Source: Niabella agricola
Lineage (GTDB): Bacteria; Bacteroidota; Bacteroidia; Chitinophagales; Chitinophagaceae
Reading direction: 5' to 3'
Assembly (NCBI RefSeq): GCF_021538615.1
Contig: NZ_JAJHIZ010000003.1
Coordinates: 3,162,001 to 3,226,000, forward strand
Length of the DNA stretch: 64,000 nt
The position numbers and the translations under genes were made by a program. Positions 44,968 through 53,766 of this stretch are shown here, piece after piece. Within the stretch, counting starts at the first letter, position 1, and every line of letters starts with the position of its first letter. The notes beneath the pieces were generated by a model that saw nothing but the letters and a program-made list of their open reading frames with translations, was not told the origin of the DNA and did not search any database.

Positions 44968-45762
44968 ATGCGTTTCTTAGTAAAATTACAAGCAGCCCGT
45001 TTATCCGCCTTACCCATTAATTATCAGAGCTCTTTAGCGGTGGCAATTCGGCGTATCCTTTCAAAAAGTAAATTGGCTGCAACCACCTTTTCGCATGAGG
45101 AGGGCTATCGGCAGGGTGCCGGACTGTTTTCCTTTTCAAATATGAATTGTGCGTTTAAGCCGGAGGAAGATCGGTTATGGTTATTGAATAAAGAACTTTC
45201 TTTTTTTCTCGGGCTGCATTTACCGGAACAGATGAAATCCTTTGTCATCGGGCTTTTTCAGTATGAGCGGCTTTTGGTTGGGGATGAAAACACGACCGCT
45301 TCCTTTAAAATAAAAGGGCTGGAGCCGTTGCCCGAACCGGAGTATACGCCGGAAGAAGGTGGTTTTGCCTCTTTATGGATCAAGCCGGTTTCACCGGTGG
45401 CACTGCACAACCCCTCCAATGCAGCCTTTTTGTTCCCGGAAGAACCGGAATTTATCGAAGCTGTTAATGCCTCCTGGCGTCAGAAAATAGCAGAAACCTA
45501 TGACACTGCAACTGCGGAAAAAGCACTGTTAACCTCAAAACTGGCAAGTATTGCCAGTCGTACCAGGTTTCGGTTTGCAAGTATCACCAATGAGGATGGA
45601 ACCACAAAAAACATCCGGGGCTGTTTAAACTTTGTGCTGAAAGTAACCGCCCGGGAGCCGTTTCTCCACCTTTTGCTGAATACCGGGATGGGTGCTTATA
45701 ACCACCAGGGATTGGGATTCCTGGAAGTGGCCGCTCCGGAAATAATGACTAAGGTTCCGTAA
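44968..45762 (+). CDS. cas6: Cas6-like CRISPR RNA endoribonuclease, stand-alone
   Basis: A 264-residue protein from ATG 44968; a more distant TTG at 44917 is rejected because the Cas6 beta strand starts at MRFLVKLQ. The fold signals of Cas6 are present: first ferredoxin-like repeat with LPINYQSSLAVAIRRIL, the middle F-x-FS strand (LFSFSNM), a block resembling the second repeat (FVIGLFQYERLLVG; ASFKIKGLEPLP), and the C-terminal glycine-rich loop NTGMGAYNHQGLGFLEV (close to GxGxxNxxGxGF). Cas6 cuts precursor crRNA. No other cas gene and no repeat array is present nearby, so its RNA target must lie elsewhere or be different. Flanking genes have no relation. Confidence 0.85.
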   Translation: MRFLVKLQAARLSALPINYQSSLAVAIRRILSKSKLAATTFSHEEGYRQGAGLFSFSNMNCAFKPEEDRLWLLNKELSFFLGLHLPEQMKSFVIGLFQYERLLVGDENTTASFKIKGLEPLPEPEYTPEEGGFASLWIKPVSPVALHNPSNAAFLFPEEPEFIEAVNASWRQKIAETYDTATAEKALLTSKLASIASRTRFRFASITNEDGTTKNIRGCLNFVLKVTAREPFLHLLLNTGMGAYNHQGLGFLEVAAPEIMTKVP

Positions 45763-46111
45763 CGGTATACTGGTTTGAAGTTATTTTTCATCCTCCACAC
45801 CTGGGCCCGCCGGCAAATACCTTTTAAATACAATAGATTTATTAAAAAAATCCTATATTCGTTAAGGACTACAACCGTTCCTGACAATGAGGCTTTTTCT
45901 TTATAAAAAAACATCCGGTCTGTTGATAGCTCCGGGGCACCTGCTTAAGAAGCCAGGTATTCGGCAACTTGTTCCCGGGGAAAAGCGATTGCAGAAAAAT
46001 ATGTTCCTGTATCCGTTACTTCCCGGCTGCTGAGTGTTTGTTTTACACAGCATGCTGTTATACCCTTTAAATAAAAATCCGTATACCCTTTAACCTACAT
46101 TACTGCTGTTA
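45763..46111. other. Intergenic region between Cas6-like gene and hybrid kinase
   Basis: A 349-base AT-rich spacer. It contains no CRISPR-like repeat, gene or terminator that I can support. Its 3' end has two direct copies of a 12-mer that are listed separately. Confidence 0.4.
46059..46093 (+). repeat. Direct 12-mer repeat upstream of hybrid histidine kinase
   Basis: TATACCCTTTAA occurs at 46059-46070 and again at 46082-46093, 23 bases apart start to start, close to two helical turns. The second copy ends 18 bases before the kinase ATG. The spacing suggests a regulator binding site. Confidence 0.5.
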
Positions 46112-48196
46112 ATGTTGTCTTCATTTTTAAGAAAGAAGTCCAGAAGTATTGCCATTGCGCAAAAGCTGTACTTTATGATTGGAATAATGGCCATATTGCT
46201 CCTGCTGGAACTTTGTATTCTTTGGTGGGCATTGGGAACGCTTTCGGCAACCAGGGCATTTGTAAACGGAGAAGGGCTATGGTCAAAAGGCCAGAAGAAT
46301 GCAGTCACCAGCCTGTTGTTGTATGCGCATTCGCGGGATGAAAGCGATTACCAGGATTATCTCCATTTTCTCAAAGTGCCGATGGGCGACCGGAAACTCC
46401 GGCTGGCGCTCTCGGTCAGCAAGCCGGATATTGCTGCAGCAAGGCTTGGAATGCTGGAAGGGCGCAATCATCCGGAGGATATAGATGGAGTAATCCGGCT
46501 TTTTTTGCGGTTTAAGAAGGTGTCCTTTCTTAAAGAAGCCATTGCGATCTGGTCTGCAGCGGACGCCAGCCTGGATCAGTTGATCCGGATGGGGAATGTC
46601 TTACACGATCAGATCAATACGGCGTCCACCTCAAAACAGGAGATTCATGTATCGCTGAGTAGCATAAAACAATTGAACATTACGGTTACACAGCTGGAAG
46701 ACGATTTTTCCCGTATCCTGGGAGCCGGTGCGCGCTGGTTGGAACGAATGGTATTGTGGCTGGTGCTGGCATTGTCGCTTACCATTGGAACCATCAGCCT
46801 GCTGATCGCCATTTCTGTAAGCAGAAGTATTGTAAAAGGTGCCCGGGAAATCATACGGGGTACCGGTCTGGTAAGTGAAGGGGTGCTGAACACAAGAATT
46901 CAGGTGTATTCCGGCGATGAAATCGGACGCCTGGCACAGGCATTTAATCAGATGATTGATAAACTGGAGCACAATTTGCACCAGATTCAGCAGCTGGAAG
47001 ATACTGGTGTAAACCTGAAGCGGGAGAAAGAAAGGGCCGAGGCCTCAGAAAAGACAAAACAACTCTTCCTGGCAAAAATGAGCCATGAAATACGTACTCC
47101 TATGAATGCTATACTGGGCTTTGCACGCCTGCTGGAGGATTCGCTTACTACCCGGGAGCAACAGGAGTACATCCGCATCATTATTAAATCTGGCGATAGC
47201 CTCCTCGTCATCTTAAATGATATCCTGGATTTTTCGAGGATGGAGGCCGGCAAGATCGTTTTTGAAAACGCGCCCTTCAGTCCGCGTGATATTGTTCATA
47301 CCGCAAAACTGATGATGGAGCCCAGGGCCCGGCAAAAGGGGTTGAACATCGATTGTGCCATTGATAGGGAACTGCCCGAAAAACTAATGGGTGATTCCGT
47401 ACGGCTCAACCAGGTTCTATTGAACCTGTTGTCAAACGCTATTAAATTTACTACCCGCGGAGAGATCCGGCTATCGGTTCGCTTAACAGAAGCGCGCGAA
47501 GATGACTGCCTGGTTGAATTTGAAGTGGCCGATACCGGTATCGGCATACCCGCCGCGCAGCAGGAACGGATCTTTGAGAGTTTTGAGCAGGTAGCCCATA
47601 CCAGGGCGCACCGGTTTGGCGGTATCGGATTGGGACTTAGCATTGTAAAGCAACTCATCGAAATGCAACGCGGAGTATTGTTTGTAGACAGCAAACCCGG
47701 GTACGGATCCCGGTTTTATTTCCGGCTTTCCTTTAGGCGATGCCGGGAAACCGAACCGGCTGTCATAGAATATACCGGCATCATCGATACAGATTGCAGC
47801 GGGATACGGGTATTGGTTGCAGAAGACAATAAGATCAATCAAATGCTGGTAATAAAAGTGCTGAAAAAGCAGGGATTTGAAACAGTACTGGCAGAAAATG
47901 GCCTGGCAGTGCTCGAAAAATACCGGCAGGGTGATTTCGATGTTATCCTGATGGATCTTCAGATGCCGGTAATGGATGGATATGAAGCGGCGCAAAGGAT
48001 TCGCTTACTGGGCAACGGAAAAAACAGCGTTCCTATCATCGCCTTATCGGCACATACAATACAGGGCGAATATGAACGCTGCATGGCAGTAGGCATCAAC
48101 GATTTTATTTCCAAACCATTCAACAGGGAGGAATTATACAGCAAAATTCTTCGCCTGGTCAGGGACAAAAAGCCGGAATCTTTTTCCATACAGTAA
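46112..48196 (+). CDS. Hybrid histidine kinase with HAMP and receiver domains
   Basis: A 694-residue membrane kinase. Two membrane spans (about residues 20-44 and 213-235) enclose a helical periplasmic sensor of about 165 residues. HAMP follows (about 235-290, GEGVLNTRIQ-like with GDEIGRLAQAFNQM), then HisKA with His325 in KMSHEIRTPMNAILGF, HATPase (LLNLLSNAIKFT, ADTGIGIP, FGGIGLGLSI) and a receiver with Asp615 in ILMDLQMPVMDG. No phosphotransfer domain or output is fused, so an unlinked partner is needed. ATG 46112 is preceded by the direct repeats noted above. Confidence 0.95.
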   Translation: MLSSFLRKKSRSIAIAQKLYFMIGIMAILLLLELCILWWALGTLSATRAFVNGEGLWSKGQKNAVTSLLLYAHSRDESDYQDYLHFLKVPMGDRKLRLALSVSKPDIAAARLGMLEGRNHPEDIDGVIRLFLRFKKVSFLKEAIAIWSAADASLDQLIRMGNVLHDQINTASTSKQEIHVSLSSIKQLNITVTQLEDDFSRILGAGARWLERMVLWLVLALSLTIGTISLLIAISVSRSIVKGAREIIRGTGLVSEGVLNTRIQVYSGDEIGRLAQAFNQMIDKLEHNLHQIQQLEDTGVNLKREKERAEASEKTKQLFLAKMSHEIRTPMNAILGFARLLEDSLTTREQQEYIRIIIKSGDSLLVILNDILDFSRMEAGKIVFENAPFSPRDIVHTAKLMMEPRARQKGLNIDCAIDRELPEKLMGDSVRLNQVLLNLLSNAIKFTTRGEIRLSVRLTEAREDDCLVEFEVADTGIGIPAAQQERIFESFEQVAHTRAHRFGGIGLGLSIVKQLIEMQRGVLFVDSKPGYGSRFYFRLSFRRCRETEPAVIEYTGIIDTDCSGIRVLVAEDNKINQMLVIKVLKKQGFETVLAENGLAVLEKYRQGDFDVILMDLQMPVMDGYEAAQRIRLLGNGKNSVPIIALSAHTIQGEYERCMAVGINDFISKPFNREELYSKILRLVRDKKPESFSIQ

Positions 48197-48347
48197 AGAC
48201 CCACGGGTTGTTGATTGTACCGTTCCGGGCAGATAAACGGTCCAAAGATCCGCATTCCGGAAGAATTGTTTGCCCGGCGGACTTTTATTGCTGCTTCAGA
48301 TGGGTTTTCCCTGTATTTTTTTGTAGTTTAGGTCCCAAATTTTACAG

Positions 48348-49613
48348 ATGAAACGGATTCGCTTGTTACTGATCGGTATGCTCCTGCAGTTTGCCGCTAT
48401 GGCCCAGTTAAAGCCTATGGTTCCGGGCAAAGTCCCTGGCGGCTTTGAAGAAGCACGCCTGCAACGCATCGACCATGTGATACAGGATTATGTACAAAAA
48501 AACTGGATCAAAGGGGCTTCGGCGCTCATTGTATATAAGGGCAACATCGTGTATAACAAAGCATTTGGCATCAGCAATGCGCAAATGCCGTTAAAGACGG
48601 ATGCCATTTTCCGGATCGCTTCGCAAACGAAGGCCATTACCAGTGTAGCGGTAATGATGCTTTTTGAGGAAGGTAAGTTTCTGCTGGATGACCCCATTTC
48701 CAAATACATCCCGGCATTTGCAAATCCTAAAGTGCTGGATCAGTTTAATGCAGCGGATTCTTCTTATACCACGGTGCCGGCAAAAAGAAATATTACCATT
48801 CGCGATCTGCTCACCCATACTTCGGGGCTGGATTATGCACAAATAGGATCTCCCAACATGAAGGCGATTTATGCGAAGGCCGGCATTCCCGCAGGCTTTG
48901 TGATACAGCCCCAGCGTTTGGCAGATGCGATCGACAAGCTGGGAACCCTGCCGCTGGTGCATCAGCCGGGGGAGCGGTTTACGTATGGTTTAAATACCGA
49001 TGTACTGGGCCGGCTGGTAGAAGTTACTTCCGGTATGAGCCTGGATGCATTCTTTCATAAACGCATCTTTGAACCGCTGAATATGAAGGATACCTATTTT
49101 CATTTACCGGAGGCAAAACAATCACGGCTGGTAAACGTGTATACCGAAGATAAAGGAACGAAGGCGTTGGTTCCCTGGACGGATACTACTTTTCGAGGCA
49201 TCACGGTAAATTATCCGGTAAATAATAATGGCTATTATTCCGGCGGTGCAGGCCTTGTGTCTACGACTGCCGATTATGCAGCTTTTTTACAAATGATCTT
49301 AAACAAAGGCGTATACAACGGAAAGCGGCTGCTATCCCGGCATTCGGTTGAAATGATGACCCAGAACCAGATTGGCGATCTTGCCCTGGGTAGCAATAAG
49401 TTTGGACTGGGCTTTGAAATTACAACAGATAAAGGCTTCCTAAAGCTGGGTCAATCGGCCGGCAGCTTTGCCTGGGGCGGGTTTTTTGGTACTTCTTACT
49501 GGGGTGATCCCCGGGAAGAGATCGTAGCATTGCTTTTTGTGCAACAGTGGCCGTTCTCGCATGGTGAATTAGGCGATAAATTTAAAGCCCTGGTGTACCA
49601 GGCATTGAAATAA
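48348..49613 (+). CDS. Beta-lactamase-fold serine hydrolase (class C/EstB-like)
   Basis: A 421-residue secreted protein; signal peptide ends near AMAQ (residue 20). The catalytic SxxK motif is Ser92-Gln-Thr-Lys95 (FRIASQTKAITS). The second motif is YGLN (YxN type) in ERFTYGLNTDVLG, and a glycine-rich GWGG-like segment occurs near the C-terminus (SFAWGGFFGTSYW). The sequence falls in the family of esterases and peptidases related to class C beta-lactamases; resistance activity is not implied. A TATTTTTTTG stretch upstream (about 48313) may be a promoter. Confidence 0.88.
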   Translation: MKRIRLLLIGMLLQFAAMAQLKPMVPGKVPGGFEEARLQRIDHVIQDYVQKNWIKGASALIVYKGNIVYNKAFGISNAQMPLKTDAIFRIASQTKAITSVAVMMLFEEGKFLLDDPISKYIPAFANPKVLDQFNAADSSYTTVPAKRNITIRDLLTHTSGLDYAQIGSPNMKAIYAKAGIPAGFVIQPQRLADAIDKLGTLPLVHQPGERFTYGLNTDVLGRLVEVTSGMSLDAFFHKRIFEPLNMKDTYFHLPEAKQSRLVNVYTEDKGTKALVPWTDTTFRGITVNYPVNNNGYYSGGAGLVSTTADYAAFLQMILNKGVYNGKRLLSRHSVEMMTQNQIGDLALGSNKFGLGFEITTDKGFLKLGQSAGSFAWGGFFGTSYWGDPREEIVALLFVQQWPFSHGELGDKFKALVYQALK

Positions 49614-49656
49614 AATAACAGCAATTTCTTTAAAAACATACAATGGAGCATAAGAA

Positions 49657-49690
49657 CGTATTCATTGTCATACCCAACGGAATGAATACG
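49657..49690. repeat. 10-bp perfect inverted repeat before GDPD-GH16 gene
   Basis: CGTATTCATT (49657-49666) and AATGAATACG (49681-49690) with a 14-base loop. No T-run follows. It could be an operator for the downstream gene, which starts 47 bases later. Confidence 0.4.
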
Positions 49691-49737
49691 CGCTTACGCA
49701 GAATTCCATCTGGCCAAAAACAAGTAAAAGTATACAG

Positions 49738-51273
49738 ATGAAACAACGTTTATTTCCGGTTGCAATACTGGGCGTATTGTTAAGCGGAAGCGTACCGGCA
49801 AATACGCAGCCCTCAAAAAACAAGATCAGTTTTTCGAAAAATCCCATCGTAGCACACCGGGGGGCATTTAAAAAGAATGGACTCCCGGAGAACTCCATTG
49901 CATCATTAAAACACGCTATAGCGTTAAAGTGCACAGGTACGGAGTTCGACATTCATATGACGGCCGATGACTCGCTGGTGATTAATCATGACCCGCATTA
50001 TAACAAGCTGACGATTGAAAAAACAACCTATGCAGAACTGATCAAAACCCCGTTATCGAATGGGGAAAAATTGCCCACACTACAGGAATATACCCTGGCC
50101 GGGTTAAAAAACAACCGTTCCACAAGACTGGTATTTGAGATCAAACCTTCCGGTATCAGTAAAGACAGGGCTTTGCAGGTGACCGAGCGCGTAGTAAGCC
50201 TCGTGCACCGGCTGGGAGCAGCTCCAATGGCGGTATATATCAGTTTTGATTATGATGTATGCAAAAAGGTAAAGCAGTTAGATCCGCAGGCACATGTACA
50301 ATATTTAAACGGGGATAAATCGCCGGAGGAAATAAAGGCCGATGGTCTGGACGGGGTGGACTATCATTATTCAGTATTTCAAAAACACCCGGACTGGATC
50401 ACGCAGGCAAAGAAAAATAATATAGCGCTCAACGCCTGGACAGTAAACACTGTTGCGGAGATGGATTGGCTGCTGGCTAACGGGTTTGATTTTATTACGA
50501 CCAATGAGCCGGAACTGCTGGCGGAACAACTTAAAAAAACACCCGCATCCAAAGGATGGAAACTGACATGGAGCGACGAGTTTAACCAGAACGGGTTACC
50601 GGATGAACACAAATGGGGATACGATGTAGGAGGCCATGGCTGGGGCAATAAGGAGCTGCAGTATTATACGAAGGCGGACAGCAACAATGCGTTGGTTAAA
50701 AACGGGAAGCTGTTTATTACGGCGCTCAAACAAAACCACGATAAAAATACCTATACCTCTGCCCGGCTGATCACAAAGGGAAAAGGCGACTGGTTGTACG
50801 GCAGGGTGGAAGTAAGCGCCAAATTACCGGCGGGCAGAGGGGTGTGGCCTGCTATATGGATGCTACCCACTGATTGGAAATATGGCGGCTGGCCGGCAAG
50901 CGGTGAAATTGACATTATGGAAAATGTGGGGTATAACCCGGATACCGTATTCAGCAGTGTACATACCAAATCGTTTAATCATGTAATCGGCACACAAAAA
51001 ACAAAAGGGCTCTTTTTAAAGGATGCAGGGTCAAATTTTCATCTGTACGCTATGGAATGGAACAGGAACCGGATCGATTTTTTTGTAGACGACCAGCTGT
51101 TCTTTTCTTTTCGGAACACGGGAAAAGGATTTAAAGAATGGCCCTTTGATCAAAGGTTTCACCTGTTGCTGAACATAGCGATCGGTGGAAATTGGGGCGG
51201 ACTAAAAGGGGTGGATGCGCAGCTCGACAAGGCCGTTATGGAAGTGGACTATGTGCGGGTGTTTCAGAAATGA
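49738..51273 (+). CDS. Fusion of glycerophosphodiesterase and GH16 glucanase
   Basis: A 511-residue secreted two-domain enzyme. The signal peptide ends near PANTQ. Residues about 33-265 are a GDPD domain: HRG (His40-Arg41), EN (51-52), ExD (Glu69, Asp71), His84 and the later EIKPS and YISFDYD strands; this is the metal-dependent hydrolysis of glycerophosphodiesters. Residues about 272-511 are GH16: SDEFN, ELQYYT, GRVEVSAKLP and the catalytic GEIDIMENVG with Glu390, Asp392 and Glu395. GH16 enzymes of this type cut beta-1,3- or mixed beta-glucans. The two activities in one chain suggest a glucan substituted with phosphoglycerol. It starts 124 bases after the serine hydrolase and is followed by an esterase. 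Confidence 0.92.
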   Translation: MKQRLFPVAILGVLLSGSVPANTQPSKNKISFSKNPIVAHRGAFKKNGLPENSIASLKHAIALKCTGTEFDIHMTADDSLVINHDPHYNKLTIEKTTYAELIKTPLSNGEKLPTLQEYTLAGLKNNRSTRLVFEIKPSGISKDRALQVTERVVSLVHRLGAAPMAVYISFDYDVCKKVKQLDPQAHVQYLNGDKSPEEIKADGLDGVDYHYSVFQKHPDWITQAKKNNIALNAWTVNTVAEMDWLLANGFDFITTNEPELLAEQLKKTPASKGWKLTWSDEFNQNGLPDEHKWGYDVGGHGWGNKELQYYTKADSNNALVKNGKLFITALKQNHDKNTYTSARLITKGKGDWLYGRVEVSAKLPAGRGVWPAIWMLPTDWKYGGWPASGEIDIMENVGYNPDTVFSSVHTKSFNHVIGTQKTKGLFLKDAGSNFHLYAMEWNRNRIDFFVDDQLFFSFRNTGKGFKEWPFDQRFHLLLNIAIGGNWGGLKGVDAQLDKAVMEVDYVRVFQK

Positions 51274-51317
51274 GCAGCGCCTGTTTTATAAACGTTCTTA
51301 ACTATAAAAATGAGATT

Positions 51318-52103
51318 ATGAAAAAGAAATTGCTGATCGTTGCCGCTGTTTTGATTTCAGTAATCACCCATGCGCAGGACTATTCCTTATTTCAAAAATT
51401 CCGGTTCATACAAAGTGGTGATACATTACCCTACCGGTTGTTGCTTCCCGAGCAATATGATCCGCAAAAGAAATATCCGCTGGTATTGTTCCTGCATGGC
51501 CGTGGCGAAAGCGGCAATGATAATGAAGCACAGTTGCTGCATGGAGCCGCTTTGTTTCTGAAAGCGGAAAACAGGAAAAATTTTCCGGCGATCGTCGTAT
51601 TCCCGCAAAATGCGGTAAAATATTTTTGGAGCAATGTGCAGATTGTTGCAGACTCAGGTGGGAAGCGGAGTTTTTATTTTACGGAAGACGGTCCGCCATC
51701 ACCCAGCATGAAATTGGCAATGGGCCTCATGGAAGACCTCGGCCGGAAGTACCGCATCAAACAGGACCAGGTATATGTAATGGGGCTCAGCATGGGAGGT
51801 ATGGGCACGTTTGAGATCGTGAACCGTATGCCGCATACATTTGCCGCCGCTATCCCCATTTGCGGCGGTGCCAATCCGGCTATTGCTCCCCGTTTAAAAC
51901 ATACGGCCTGGTGGGTATTTCATGGAGATAAAGATGTAGTGGTGGCACCGGCGTACTCCCGTAAAATGGTGGAGGCCATGAAGGCAAAAGGAGTAGATGT
52001 ACGGGCGACTTTTTATCCGGAAGCGGGTCATAACAGCTGGGATGCCACCTTTGCGGAACCCGGATTATTGCCATGGCTTTTTGCACATAAAACGAAAAGA
52101 TAA
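51318..52103 (+). CDS. Secreted alpha/beta-hydrolase esterase
   Basis: A 261-residue protein. ATG 51318 (MKKKLLIVAAVLISV) starts a signal peptide ending THAQ; the longer frame from 51192 overlaps the GH16 gene and is rejected. The fold is alpha/beta hydrolase with the oxyanion region LFLHGRGESGND, nucleophile Ser158 in GLSMGGMGTF, and Asp and His in GDKDVV and AGHNSWD. It resembles PHB-depolymerase-like or feruloyl/acyl esterases. It may remove ester groups from the polysaccharide cut by the neighbouring GH16 enzyme. Confidence 0.9.
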   Translation: MKKKLLIVAAVLISVITHAQDYSLFQKFRFIQSGDTLPYRLLLPEQYDPQKKYPLVLFLHGRGESGNDNEAQLLHGAALFLKAENRKNFPAIVVFPQNAVKYFWSNVQIVADSGGKRSFYFTEDGPPSPSMKLAMGLMEDLGRKYRIKQDQVYVMGLSMGGMGTFEIVNRMPHTFAAAIPICGGANPAIAPRLKHTAWWVFHGDKDVVVAPAYSRKMVEAMKAKGVDVRATFYPEAGHNSWDATFAEPGLLPWLFAHKTKR

Positions 52104-52194
52104 TTTTTAGCAAAACGTCCAACAATTAACCGCCGTTGCTGTTAATTTATTATGAATTAGCAATCGGTTAGTAACCGGTTGTGCCGTTGGCGGA

Positions 52195-52202
52195 TATTTT
52201 TG
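52195..52202 (+). promoter_or_regulatory. Candidate promoter before small membrane protein gene (-7 box)
   Basis: TATTTTTG is an exact TAnnTTTG match, 116 bases before the ATG at 52318. TTG trinucleotides at 52179-52181 and 52187-52189 lie upstream but at shorter than usual spacing. Confidence 0.4.
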
Positions 52203-52317
52203 CATATCGGTAAATGGGAATCAGTTGCTAACGCTCATTCGTTTAAAAATGATAAAAAGCAAGCAACTTTTGCCATTTATTTCATATCTTACGGTTATGA
52301 ATAAATAGTTTTTAGTG

Positions 52318-52536
52318 ATGAAGAATACGTATCGTTTAATAGGATTTGTGATTTTAGGAATTGCTGCATCTGCAGTTACGGGTGCGGTATGTGAAGCACG
52401 TAGAAGAAATGCGATGAAACGATTGCTGGATACAGCCAATGAAGGCTATGAAACTGCACATGATATTATCTACCCCGGGAAAGGACATCGCCGGGCAAAA
52501 AAACTCCGTTACGGGCCCGTTTACCCGGGTATGTAA
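52318..52536 (+). CDS. Small YtxH-like membrane protein
   Basis: A 72-residue protein from ATG 52318. One hydrophobic helix (LIGFVILGIAASAVTGAV, about residues 7-24) is followed by a basic, helical region (CEARRRNAMKRLL) and a GKGHRRAKKLRYG tail. This size and shape match YtxH-type small membrane proteins. It stands before the phosphoesterase gene by 60 bases. The family is weakly defined. Confidence 0.6.
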   Translation: MKNTYRLIGFVILGIAASAVTGAVCEARRRNAMKRLLDTANEGYETAHDIIYPGKGHRRAKKLRYGPVYPGM

Positions 52537-52596
52537 CATTCCGGATCTGGGTTTTGAAAAACCTTCAGATCCCATCACTCCCGTAATTTCAAAACC

Positions 52597-53697
52597 ATGC
52601 GCCGGGTTCTTCGGTTTCTTTTATTAAAACCCGTTCTATGGGCTGCCAGAAAATTTGATTCCAGTCCGGATAAAGCCCGCATCTATGATGCGCTTACCAG
52701 GCTTTTTAATCATATTCTAAACAACCCGGGTAAGCTGGGGCCGGTGATCAGTTTTGACAGCAAAACAGACCGGCTGATTATTTTCTCCGATCAGCATAAA
52801 GGAGCCCGCAACGGAGCCGACGACTTTGCAATTGCGGCTCCGGCCTACCGGGCGGCGTTAGCATATTACAATGAGCAGCAGTTCCGTTTTATAAACCTGG
52901 GCGACTGCGAGGAGCTTTGGGAGAACACGCTGTCGAAGGTTAAAAAATACAATGCAGACGAATTTATAGCAGAGAAGGCATTTGTGCAGCGGGATGCTTT
53001 TGTAAAGGTGATTGGTAACCATGACCTGTACTGGGGCAACGACCCGCTGGCAGGACTTGAACTGGAAGCCCTGTACGGAAAAAAAATAAAGGCCTGGGAA
53101 GGAGTGATCCTGCGTACCGATATCAATGAGCGGGAATTGCGCATCTTTTGCACCCATGGCCACCAGGGTGATGCCAACAGCGATGGGAACTGGTTTACCA
53201 AGTTTTTTATTTCCCGGATCTGGGGGCCACTGCAGTCTTATCTGCAAATCAATACCAATGAGCCCTCCAACAATGCATATAAAAAAACAGTGCACAATGA
53301 GATCATGTACGAATGGTCGGCAGAACAGGACCAGATCCTGTTGATCACCGGTCATACACATCAACCCGTTTTTGAATCGCTTACACATATAGAGCGGTTG
53401 TATCGTCAAATGGATATCGCCAGGGAACACAATGATGCAAAAACGATTCAAAGAATACAGGAGGAAACCAATCTTTATCAGGAACGGTTTAATAACCTGG
53501 TCTTTGATTATAAGAAAATGCTGCCCACCTATTTCAATACGGGCTGCTGCTGCTTTTCAGATGGCGATATTACCGGCATAGAAATAGCGGAAGGATCAAT
53601 CCGTCTTGTAAAATGGCAGAGCAAGGGGCAAAGCCCTGGCCGGACCGTATTGGAAGAAATGCCGCTTGCTGCGGTGATGGAGCAGATACAGCGGTGA
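52597..53697 (+). CDS. Calcineurin-like metallophosphoesterase
   Basis: A 366-residue protein without signal peptide. The five metal motifs are in order: SDQHKG (Asp65, His67), GDCEE (Asp103), GNHD (140-143), HGH (His187, His189) and GHTH (252-255). A long helical insert lies between the fourth and fifth motifs (residues about 195-245). The fold is that of binuclear-metal phosphoesterases; the substrate is not evident. It could be a lipid- or nucleotide-type phosphodiesterase. It is upstream of the flavin oxidase gene by 69 bases. Confidence 0.9.
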   Translation: MRRVLRFLLLKPVLWAARKFDSSPDKARIYDALTRLFNHILNNPGKLGPVISFDSKTDRLIIFSDQHKGARNGADDFAIAAPAYRAALAYYNEQQFRFINLGDCEELWENTLSKVKKYNADEFIAEKAFVQRDAFVKVIGNHDLYWGNDPLAGLELEALYGKKIKAWEGVILRTDINERELRIFCTHGHQGDANSDGNWFTKFFISRIWGPLQSYLQINTNEPSNNAYKKTVHNEIMYEWSAEQDQILLITGHTHQPVFESLTHIERLYRQMDIAREHNDAKTIQRIQEETNLYQERFNNLVFDYKKMLPTYFNTGCCCFSDGDITGIEIAEGSIRLVKWQSKGQSPGRTVLEEMPLAAVMEQIQR

Positions 53698-53766
53698 TAG
53701 ATCGCTGGATTCAGGTATACACCGGCTTGCCCGGCTATCTTATCTTCAGGCCCCAAAACCAATACT

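Noticed and set aside
45763..46111. CRISPR array next to the Cas6-like gene
   Set aside because: I searched the flanks by eye for regularly spaced repeats of 25-40 bases and found none.
51192..51317. N-terminal extension of the esterase overlapping the GH16 gene
   Set aside because: It lies in the GH16 coding region in another frame and would mask the signal peptide starting at 51318.
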